A DNA stretch of 6,874 bases from Bacteroidota bacterium (lineage in GTDB: Bacteria > Bacteroidota > Bacteroidia > Flavobacteriales > Flavobacteriaceae), in contig JAJRPL010000035.1 in NCBI GenBank assembly GCA_024280815.1, positions 1-6,874 on the forward strand, written 5' to 3'. Positions 1-5,574 of the stretch are shown in pieces (position 1 is the first letter of the stretch; the number at the start of each line of letters is the position of its first letter). The notes beneath the pieces were generated by a model. That model was not told where the DNA came from and did no database searches. It saw nothing but the letters and a program-made list of their open reading frames with translations. The position numbers and the translations under genes are program-made.

Positions 1-301
1 TCATTCCTAATTGGAGTCTACAGGTTCATGTAAAATAGGACAAGCCTTAGAAGTTTTTTTAATTTTAGAACACCAAAAAATCAATTTTATTTTCAGTTAT
101 ATTGAGGAAAGATATTCACGTAATTAACTTACTGGCAACGTAGGAATATAGTTACCTTGGTAACTATATATCCATTATATGTGAATTGTAAAGATAATAC
201 TATTTTAGATAGTTTTCAATTTATGTTGTTTGGTTTTTTTTACCTTAACTATTCGTACATCAATTTTTTAATCTTATTTTAGCAATCTTATAGTTTATTG
301 C
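1..301. other. AT-rich region upstream of the ligase gene, no recognisable gene
   Basis: No convincing coding region is visible on either strand. Two plus-strand frames are open from the window edge to stops at 31-33 and 36-38 (the latter encodes a tail ending SLQVHVK). Either could be the last residues of an upstream gene, but the stretch is too short to assign. Minus-strand frames meet stops quickly. The clear signal is the palindrome at 146-169. Downstream there are several T-runs and no Shine-Dalgarno sequence before the ATG at 302. This is probably the promoter and leader region of the ligase operon. Confidence 0.5.
146..169. promoter_or_regulatory. Perfect inverted repeat, 11-bp arms with 2-bp spacer, candidate operator
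   Basis: The arms are ATATAGTTACC (146-156) and GGTAACTATAT (159-169), separated by TT, with every arm position paired. No T-tract follows, which argues against an intrinsic terminator. A 2-nt spacer is also too short for a comfortable RNA loop. The shape fits a binding site for a dimeric repressor, for example of the MarR/HxlR or TetR type; that family assignment is inference. A weak promoter could overlap it: TTG at 157-159 and TATATGTG at 176-183 (7 of 8 to TAnnTTTG), but the 16-bp spacing is shorter than usual. The site lies 132 nt before the ligase start, so it could control that operon or an unseen gene to the left. Confidence 0.55.
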
Positions 302-1588
302 ATGATTCCGAATATTGAAACAAAATCTACTACTGAAATACAACATTTTCAAGAGAGAAAATTAACAGAAATGTTGATTTATCTTCAAGAGAATTCTAAA
401 TATTACCAATCGATATTTAAGCAACATAAAATAGAAGTATCGTCAATAAAGACACTTAGTGATTTAACTAAAATTCCTGTTACAACAAAAGACGATTTAC
501 AATTGTACAATGATGATTTTATCTGTGTACCAAAAAATAAAATAGTTGATTATGTAACTACTTCTGGTACCTTAGGCAGTCCAGTAACCTTTGCGTTGAC
601 TGATGCTGACTTGGATAGATTGGCATATAATGAAGCCATATCTTTTGCATGTGCAGGTGTAACTGCAAACGATACAGTGCAATTAATGACCACGATGGAT
701 AGGCGTTTTATGGCTGGATTGGCCTATTTTTTAGGCGTCCGTAAATTAGGAGCTAGTATCATTAGGGTGGGGGCAGGAATTCCTGAATTACAATGGGATT
801 CTATCCTGAAGTTTAAACCTACCTATTTAATTGCTGTACCTTCTTTTTTATTGAAATTAATTGCTTATGCCGAAGTAAATGATATTGATTATAATGCCTC
901 AAGTGTAAAGGGTGTGATTTGTATTGGTGAATCTTTACGTGACAAAGATTTTTCTTTAAATTTGTTAGCAAACAAAATCACCTCAAAATGGAAAATAGAC
1001 TTGTTTTCCACATATGCCTCTACAGAAATGGCAACTGCTTTTACTGAATGTGAGCAGCAGCAAGGCGGACATCATCATCCTGAATTGATTATTGTTGAAA
1101 TTTTAGATGATAATAATCATCCTGTAAAAGAAGGCGAATATGGTGAGTTAACCATAACTACGTTGGGAGTTGAGGCGATGCCTTTACTGCGTTTTAAAAC
1201 AGGTGATGTGGTAAAAGCTCATTCAAAACCTTGTGATTGCGGTAGAAATACGTTGCGGTTGAGTCCTGTTATTGGCCGAAAGAAACAAATGGTAAAATAC
1301 AAAGGAACGACCTTGTATCCGCCAGCTATATATGATATGTTGAATGATTTTGACATGATAGAAAATTATATCATTGAAATATCACAAAATGCAATTGGTA
1401 CTGATGAAATTTTGATTAAAATCGGATCAAAAACAACATCAAACGAGTTGTTGAGTCAAATAAAAGATCATTGCAGGGCAAAATTAAGAGTATTACCCAC
1501 GATTGAATTTCATGCTATTGATGAAATTAACAAGTTGAAATTTCCCAAAATGAGTCGTAAACCAATTTTGTTTATTGATAAGCGATAA
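302..1588 (+). CDS. PaaK/CapK-like adenylate-forming ligase (phenylacetate-CoA ligase family)
   Basis: This cytosolic enzyme of the ANL superfamily is expected to activate a carboxylic acid with ATP to an acyl-adenylate and pass it to CoA or a carrier. At 428 aa it has the normal length for the PaaK family. Visible motifs are the phosphate-binding loop TTSGTLGSP (86-94), the adenine motif STYASTEMA (236-244), TGD (300-302) and a C-terminal K420 in MSRKP, which aligns with the catalytic lysine of PaaK tails (...GKAxRVxDxR). C250, a histidine in GGHHHP (255-260), C311 and C313 (CDCGR) probably form the zinc site seen in this family. The hinge reads GRKKQM (325-330), where classical PaaK has GRSDDM, so true phenylacetate activity is doubtful. 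No phenylacetate-catabolism genes are nearby. The gene lies 43 nt before an acyltransferase gene, suggesting the activated acid is used for lipid or glycan acylation. The substrate is unknown. The ATG at 302 fits the family N-terminus but has no clear ribosome binding site. Confidence 0.85.
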   Translation: MIPNIETKSTTEIQHFQERKLTEMLIYLQENSKYYQSIFKQHKIEVSSIKTLSDLTKIPVTTKDDLQLYNDDFICVPKNKIVDYVTTSGTLGSPVTFALTDADLDRLAYNEAISFACAGVTANDTVQLMTTMDRRFMAGLAYFLGVRKLGASIIRVGAGIPELQWDSILKFKPTYLIAVPSFLLKLIAYAEVNDIDYNASSVKGVICIGESLRDKDFSLNLLANKITSKWKIDLFSTYASTEMATAFTECEQQQGGHHHPELIIVEILDDNNHPVKEGEYGELTITTLGVEAMPLLRFKTGDVVKAHSKPCDCGRNTLRLSPVIGRKKQMVKYKGTTLYPPAIYDMLNDFDMIENYIIEISQNAIGTDEILIKIGSKTTSNELLSQIKDHCRAKLRVLPTIEFHAIDEINKLKFPKMSRKPILFIDKR

Positions 1589-1631
1589 GTTTTTGGAACT
1601 TTAATAAGAATGATGTAATTTTAAAGAATCT

Positions 1632-2759
1632 ATGAGTATGATAAATGAAATATTACCAGATTTTAGAGGGATAGCACCTTACAGTCAACAACAAATTGAA
1701 GAGGCTTTGAATTTTTTGATAAAGAGCAATCAATTTAATAACGGTGCTCGTTATTTTTATCCTAATTGGTCAGATGCTATTATAGAAGAGAAATTAAAGA
1801 CATGTCATAGCTGTGCAGATTTTCAAACGGCCTTTGTAATACCTATGCTTGATGATTTAATAAAGAATTCTATCAATCAATTAAAAATTTACGGATTGGA
1901 TGAAATCTGTAAAGAAGGAAACCATCTATTTATTTCAAATCACCGTGATATTTTTATTGATGCAGCATTGTTGCAGCATTGGCTTCATTATCATGATCAT
2001 CCTTATACTGAAATCTCATTAGGAGATAATTTAATTGTTGATGAGCTTATTGAACGCGTAGCAAAACTCAATAATATGTATACGGTTTATAGAAATGGTT
2101 CAAAAATTGAGTTGGTTAAAAACGCCATAAATTTATCTGCCTATCTAAGGCACTCAATAGTTGAAAAAAAAGTTTCATCATGGATAGCACAAAGTAACGG
2201 AAGGGCAAAAGATGGTTTTGATAAAACCTCTCCAGGGTTGGTAAAAATGCTATTAATGAGTGGTAGAAAAGATATGAAAAAAGCCTTAGAGGAGTTGAAT
2301 ATTGTAGTGTCTTCAGTGTCTTATGAATACGAACCTTGTGCATTAGAAAAAGCAATAGAGTTACAAACTAGAGAAAAAACAGGCACTTATAAAAAATCTA
2401 GATATGAAAATATCAATAGCATTCTCAAAGGTATTGAAGAGTCAAAAGGTGACGTCACATTGTATTTTGAAAAATTAAATGTAGAGCGAATTGATTTCTC
2501 AGGCGATTCAAAATCAACCATAAATGCTATAGCTAAAGAAATGGACAGGTTGGTTTATAAAAATTATAATTTGTATAAAACCAATTATATGAGTTATGAC
2601 ATGCTGTATGAAGTTAAAGAATATGCTGGTTTTTATAATAAAGAAGATCTATTAGCTTTTAGTAGTTATATACAAGCACAAAGTGATAATCTTGATATAC
2701 AACATAGATTGTTGAAAATATATGCAAATCCCGTTTTAAATAAAAAGAACAGATGCTAA
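1632..2759 (+). CDS. Divergent lysophospholipid/glycerol-phosphate acyltransferase (PlsC-like superfamily)
   Basis: This 375-aa protein resembles the long Bacteroidota form of the PlsC/LPLAT superfamily, which transfers acyl groups from acyl-CoA or acyl-ACP at the membrane. The block I region is ISNHRDIFID (101-110). The histidine H104 is followed by aspartates at D106 and D110, giving HX5D rather than the textbook HX4D; as I recall, NHRDI...D is usual in the Bacteroidota family. Block III is WIAQSNGRAKDG (184-195). Relatives, as I recall them, read WIAQREGRAKDG, so the usual Glu is replaced by Asn189. Block IV is VSSVSYEYEPC (226-236). No obvious signal peptide or transmembrane helix is seen. 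It follows the ligase by 43 nt and its last codons overlap the ComM start by 7 nt, so it is almost surely in one operon. The start could be ATG 1632 or ATG 1638. It may be a paralogue with an altered acceptor or reduced activity; the family call is firm, the substrate is not. Confidence 0.8.
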   Translation: MSMINEILPDFRGIAPYSQQQIEEALNFLIKSNQFNNGARYFYPNWSDAIIEEKLKTCHSCADFQTAFVIPMLDDLIKNSINQLKIYGLDEICKEGNHLFISNHRDIFIDAALLQHWLHYHDHPYTEISLGDNLIVDELIERVAKLNNMYTVYRNGSKIELVKNAINLSAYLRHSIVEKKVSSWIAQSNGRAKDGFDKTSPGLVKMLLMSGRKDMKKALEELNIVVSSVSYEYEPCALEKAIELQTREKTGTYKKSRYENINSILKGIEESKGDVTLYFEKLNVERIDFSGDSKSTINAIAKEMDRLVYKNYNLYKTNYMSYDMLYEVKEYAGFYNKEDLLAFSSYIQAQSDNLDIQHRLLKIYANPVLNKKNRC

Positions 2760-4291
2760 CAAAAGTTTACGGAAGTTCTGTTTTTGGTGTTGAGGCTACT
2801 ACAATTACCGTTGAGGTAAATATCGATAAAGGTATTGGTTATCATTTGGTAGGTTTGCCCGATAATGCTGTAAAAGAAAGTAATTTTAGGATAGCTGCAG
2901 CTTTGCAGAATAATGGTTATTCAATTCCTGGTAAGAAAATTACCATAAATATAGCTCCAGCCGATTTACGTAAAGAAGGTTCTGCTTATGATTTGACATT
3001 GGCCATAGGAATTTTAAAAGCTTCTTCTCAAATTAAAGGTGATGCTATTTCTGATTATTTAATCATGGGTGAACTTTCACTTGATGGAAGTTTACAGCCT
3101 ATTAGAGGAGTGCTTCCTATAGCTATTAAAGCAAAAGAAGAAGGTTTTAAAGGTTTTATCCTACCCAAACAAAATGCAAAAGAAGCTGCGATTGTTAGCG
3201 GATTGAAAGTTTATGGTATAGAAAATATCAAAGAAGTTATTGATTTTTTTGAAGGTAACTCTACTATTGAGCCTACTGTTGTCGATACAAAGAAAGAGTT
3301 TGAAAACAATTTAGAAAATCCTGAATTTGATTTTTCAGATGTAAAAGGTCAGGAATCTATCAAAAGATGTATGGAGATTGCAGCGGCGGGCGGGCATAAT
3401 ATTATCCTTATAGGCCCTCCAGGGTCTGGTAAAACTATGTTAGCCAAACGACTGCCAAGTATTTTACCGCCAATGACCCTGCAAGAAGCTTTAGAAACTA
3501 CTAAAATTCATTCCGTAGTAGGTAGAGTAAAAGAAAACTCAGGACTCATGGGGCAACGCCCATTTAGATCACCACATCATACCATTTCTGATGTTGCTTT
3601 AGTAGGAGGTGGGGCTTATCCTCAACCGGGAGAAATATCTTTATCACATAATGGCGTATTGTTTTTAGATGAATTGCCAGAATTTAAAAGAACTGTGTTG
3701 GAGGTAATGCGTCAACCTTTAGAGGATAGAGAAGTGACTATTTCTAGAGCGAAATTTACTGTAACTTATCCGAGTAGCTTTATGTTGGTGGCAAGTATGA
3801 ATCCGAGTCCGAGTGGCTATTTTAATGATACTCCAGGGCATGTTACTTCCTCACCAACTGAAATGCAACGGTATTTAAGCAAGGTTTCGGGGCCTTTGTT
3901 AGATCGTATAGATATTCATATAGAAGTACAGCCTGTACCTTTTGAGAAACTATCCGAAACCAGAAAAGGAGAACCAAGCAAGGTGATTAGAGAACGGGTT
4001 ACAAAAGCAAGAGAATTGCAAACGGTGCGATTTTCTGATAGTAAAATTGTGCATTATAACGCTCAAATGAATGTCAAGCAAATAAGAAAACACTGTAAGT
4101 TAGATGATGCATCTATGACCTTATTAAAATCAGCGATGGAGGCCTTAAATTTATCGGCTAGAGCCTATGATAGAATTTTAAAGGTGTCACGTACCGTGGC
4201 TGATTTAGATGCTTCTGAAAGTATCAAACCAGATCATATTTCAGAAGCCATTCAGTATAGAAGTTTAGATAGAGAAGGCTGGTTAAGTTAA
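2753..4291 (+). CDS. YifB/ComM family Mg-chelatase-like AAA+ ATPase
   Basis: At 512 aa this has the standard full length for YifB/ComM. In naturally transformable bacteria ComM is a hexameric helicase that promotes branch migration during integration of incoming DNA. The N-terminal Lon-protease-fold ChlI domain covers about residues 1-165 (VGLPDNAVKES at 33-43). The AAA+ core carries Walker A GPPGSGKT (221-228), the FRSPHHTISD signature (271-280), Walker B VLFLDE (302-307) and SGPLLDRID (379-387). The C-terminal Mg-chelatase helical domain includes LSARAYDRILKVSRTVADL (467-485). The loop that is Cys-rich in many homologues (NPCPCG...) reads NPSPSGYF (350-357) with no cysteines, so zinc binding there is lost; I recall this as normal in flavobacteria. 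Its ATG lies inside the last codons of the acyltransferase gene (7-nt overlap), implying translational coupling. No functional link to the two lipid-type genes is evident. Confidence 0.95.
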   Translation: MLTKVYGSSVFGVEATTITVEVNIDKGIGYHLVGLPDNAVKESNFRIAAALQNNGYSIPGKKITINIAPADLRKEGSAYDLTLAIGILKASSQIKGDAISDYLIMGELSLDGSLQPIRGVLPIAIKAKEEGFKGFILPKQNAKEAAIVSGLKVYGIENIKEVIDFFEGNSTIEPTVVDTKKEFENNLENPEFDFSDVKGQESIKRCMEIAAAGGHNIILIGPPGSGKTMLAKRLPSILPPMTLQEALETTKIHSVVGRVKENSGLMGQRPFRSPHHTISDVALVGGGAYPQPGEISLSHNGVLFLDELPEFKRTVLEVMRQPLEDREVTISRAKFTVTYPSSFMLVASMNPSPSGYFNDTPGHVTSSPTEMQRYLSKVSGPLLDRIDIHIEVQPVPFEKLSETRKGEPSKVIRERVTKARELQTVRFSDSKIVHYNAQMNVKQIRKHCKLDDASMTLLKSAMEALNLSARAYDRILKVSRTVADLDASESIKPDHISEAIQYRSLDREGWLS

Positions 4292-4300
4292 TTTTTTTGT

Positions 4301-4354
4301 CAATTAAACTCTCTTAAAATGTGTTAAAAAGAGTAATTGTTAATAAAAACAATT
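4301..4354. terminator. Overlapping AT-rich hairpins after comM, possible weak terminator
   Basis: Two alternative stems are visible. The first pairs ACTCT (4308-4312) with AGAGT (4330-4334) and can extend outward as CAATT (4301-4305) with AATTG (4335-4339) across a small bulge. The second is a perfect 7-bp stem, AATTGTT (4335-4341) with AACAATT (4348-4354), around a 6-nt loop. They share bases 4335-4339, so they exclude each other. Neither is GC-rich and neither is followed by a clean T-tract, so termination is only a guess from position between two genes. Confidence 0.25.
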
Positions 4355-4374
4355 GATAAAAATGGTTTTTCAGC

Positions 4375-4390
4375 ACTTAACTTGTTAAGT
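4375..4390. promoter_or_regulatory. Perfect inverted repeat, 7-bp arms with TT spacer, candidate operator
   Basis: The arms ACTTAAC (4375-4381) and GTTAAGT (4384-4390) flank TT. The right arm overlaps the candidate -7 box at 4386-4393, so a bound protein would block RNA polymerase. The design matches the palindrome at 146-169, with the same TT centre, and 12 of 16 central bases are identical. It lies 25 nt before the start codon of the DUF6438 gene. A repressor site is inferred from geometry only. Confidence 0.45.
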
Positions 4391-4393
4391 TTG
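4386..4393 (+). promoter_or_regulatory. Candidate Bacteroidota sigma-ABfr -7 promoter box for the DUF6438 gene
   Basis: TAAGTTTG matches the Bacteroidota -7 consensus TAnnTTTG at all six defined positions. The -33 TTG partner is poor: around 4363-4365 only TGG is found at the right distance. Transcription would start near 4399, leaving a short leader before ATG 4416. The gene follows a 124-nt gap after comM, which makes an independent promoter reasonable. Confidence 0.4.
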
Positions 4394-4415
4394 GAAAGTA
4401 TTAAGATACCCCACA

Positions 4416-5261
4416 ATGAAAAACTTACTATTTATACTAATTTTATTAGCTACGCTTACAGTTAATTCTCAATCTAAGGCTAGTGCTAATAGTCTATTAA
4501 CAAAGACAGAGTGGATTAATAAAGATTTAGATTATCTAAGGTTTAATGATGGTTCTGTTGTTTATAATTTTGACAATAAAAAGCAAGTAGTATTTTTTGA
4601 TCTTGAGAATAAAAAATTATCTTTTAAAGTAAATTATAGAGAAGGAGGCGATTTTAAAACGGAAGAGTTTGAATTTAAAATTAAAGAGCTTAAAAAGAAT
4701 AAATTGGTAATTGTACCAATTATAGAAGATGAAAAAAAAGAAGAGTATCGTAAATTAGATCACAGTCTTTTTTCTAAAGAGAAACAGTATATATTTTACA
4801 ACAGAGGCGTGTTATTGTCAAAAGTTAATTTTAAAAAAATAACATTTCACTCTTCGACTTGTTTTGGTACTTGTCCTTCAGTGTCTGTCCAGATTAATGC
4901 CGATGGAACAGTATATTATAAGGGGAAAGAATATGCTGATAAAAAAGGTAATTTTAAAGGAAAGTTATCTAAAAATGACATCTATCAATTAAGAAAGATA
5001 TTGAATAGGAGTCAGTTGCGAAATATAGATGAAAAATGGGAGCAAAAATCAAAACCTAACGACACTCCTAAATATACATATATTATTGAGACGTTTGAAG
5101 GAGATAAAATAGAGATAAATACTAACGATCAACACCCAATTTTAGATAAGCTTTCAAATTATTTACTGAATATCAAAGAGAAAGCAGTATTGAAGAAAGT
5201 TAAAGAAAAACATGAGTTTGATAAGTCTAAAATAGAGCTGTATAAACATTATCAGTATTAA
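4416..5261 (+). CDS. Secreted DUF6438-domain protein of unknown function
   Basis: This 281-aa protein starts with a Sec signal peptide: MKNLL, a hydrophobic core to about residue 16, then a probable cleavage near NSQ (17-19), typical of flavobacteria. The mature protein should sit in the periplasm or at the outer membrane. Residues 22-135 form a charged, beta-rich region (TEWINKDLDYLRF at 31-43) without a recognised family, perhaps a small barrel. Residues 140-255 match the DUF6438 pattern: an ITFHSSTCFGTCPS core (142-155) with C149 and C153, then a beta hairpin with DGTVYYKG (163-170), a helix with QLRKIL (181-186) and a sheet ending. The two cysteines could form a disulfide or bind a metal after export. 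The tail (255-275) is rich in Lys and Glu. There is no lipobox and no known enzyme motif. It sits alone between two gaps, so neighbours give no clue. The domain call rests on remembered motif shape. Confidence 0.7.
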   Translation: MKNLLFILILLATLTVNSQSKASANSLLTKTEWINKDLDYLRFNDGSVVYNFDNKKQVVFFDLENKKLSFKVNYREGGDFKTEEFEFKIKELKKNKLVIVPIIEDEKKEEYRKLDHSLFSKEKQYIFYNRGVLLSKVNFKKITFHSSTCFGTCPSVSVQINADGTVYYKGKEYADKKGNFKGKLSKNDIYQLRKILNRSQLRNIDEKWEQKSKPNDTPKYTYIIETFEGDKIEINTNDQHPILDKLSNYLLNIKEKAVLKKVKEKHEFDKSKIELYKHYQY

Positions 5262-5399
5262 ATATTAATATTTTTTCTGAGTATTTATTAATTTGATTGT
5301 TGTAGTGTGAATTCTTTTGCTTTATAGATGTTCTAAGTGAATTACAGATCTAAATTGAAATTATAAACTTTTTCAGGCTTGTCAAAAATTGAAAATAAA

Positions 5400-5512
5400 T
5401 GCCATTCAGTCCCGATGTTTCGGGAGAAATGAAATGTAGTGAAGAATCTCTAGAATACATTTCATAATTTGTGGTTTTTAGATTCTTCGGTCGTTCCTTC
5501 CTCTGAATGACA
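5400..5512. repeat. REP/MITE-like intergenic element: two inverted CATTCAG...GAAGAATCT units
   Basis: The outer ends TGCCATTCAG (5400-5409) and CTGAATGACA (5503-5512) are inverted repeats matching at 9 of 10 positions. The inner ends GAAGAATCT (5441-5449) and AGATTCTTC (5480-5488) are perfect 9-bp inverted repeats. The two units therefore face each other with different interiors. The left has 31 nt including the hairpin CCCGA-TGTT-TCGGG (5411-5424). The right has 14 nt, which read AGGAAGGAACGACC on the minus strand. Another perfect 10-bp pair, ATGAAATGTA (5429-5438) with TACATTTCAT (5456-5465), crosses the inner pairing, so the folds compete. The motif CATTCAG/GAAGAATCT is familiar to me from dispersed repeats in flavobacterial genomes (established knowledge, copy number not checked). 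It is more GC-rich than its surroundings. Possible roles are mRNA 3'-end protection or termination, or it may simply be a mobile remnant. Confidence 0.7.
5411..5424. other. GC-rich hairpin inside the left repeat unit
   Basis: CCCGA (5411-5415) and TCGGG (5420-5424) form a perfect 5-bp stem around the loop TGTT. It is the most stable short stem in the intergenic region but is followed by an A-rich stretch rather than T residues. On the plus strand it is not a classical intrinsic terminator. Confidence 0.5.
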
Positions 5513-5532
5513 TTGTGCGTTAATTGTATTAC

Positions 5533-5562
5533 CCATTATAAACAGTAAGAAGCCATTATAAA
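5533..5562. promoter_or_regulatory. Tandem direct repeat CCATTATAAA, 20-bp period
   Basis: CCATTATAAA occurs at 5533-5542 and again at 5553-5562, identical at all ten positions. The start-to-start distance of 20 bp is close to two helical turns, so two protein molecules could bind on the same face. The second copy ends 12 nt before ATG 5575, where a bound regulator would interfere with initiation. Chance recurrence in AT-rich DNA cannot be excluded. Confidence 0.35.
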
Positions 5563-5574
5563 TCAGAATTTTGC

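Larger units (their letters stand above)
5262..5574. other. 313-nt intergenic region with a repeat element and a tandem direct repeat
   Basis: No gene is seen on either strand. The first part, 5262-5399, is plain AT-rich sequence. It opens with a self-complementary AATATTAATATT (5261-5272) followed by a few T residues, which could be a very weak terminator for the DUF6438 gene. Positions 5400-5512 hold the repeat element described separately. Positions 5513-5574 are the presumed promoter region of the DUF2891 gene and carry a tandem 10-bp repeat. No good TAnnTTTG box at a sensible distance was found. Confidence 0.6.

Noticed and set aside
1..38. Possible 3' tail of an upstream plus-strand gene
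   Set aside because: Two frames are open from the edge for only 10-11 codons and neither tail is recognisable, so no gene can be called.
302..1588. True phenylacetate-CoA ligase (paaK) of phenylacetate degradation
   Set aside because: The hinge motif differs from PaaK and no paa genes are present, so only the family name is used.
2116..2355. 79-aa open frame on the minus strand inside the acyltransferase gene
   Set aside because: It lies wholly within a well-supported gene, shows no family motif, and its hydrophobic composition is explained by being antisense to A-rich coding DNA.
2753..4291. Magnesium chelatase subunit for chlorophyll synthesis
   Set aside because: The N-terminal Lon-like ChlI domain and overall layout are those of YifB/ComM, and no tetrapyrrole genes are nearby.
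4301..4354. Inverted and direct CAATT repeats as a CRISPR-like array
   Set aside because: The units are 5-7 bp, with no regular spacers and no cas genes.
5261..5276. Self-complementary AATATTAATATT followed by T residues as a terminator of the DUF6438 gene
   Set aside because: All pairs are A-T and a hairpin would leave no loop, so a functional intrinsic terminator is unlikely.
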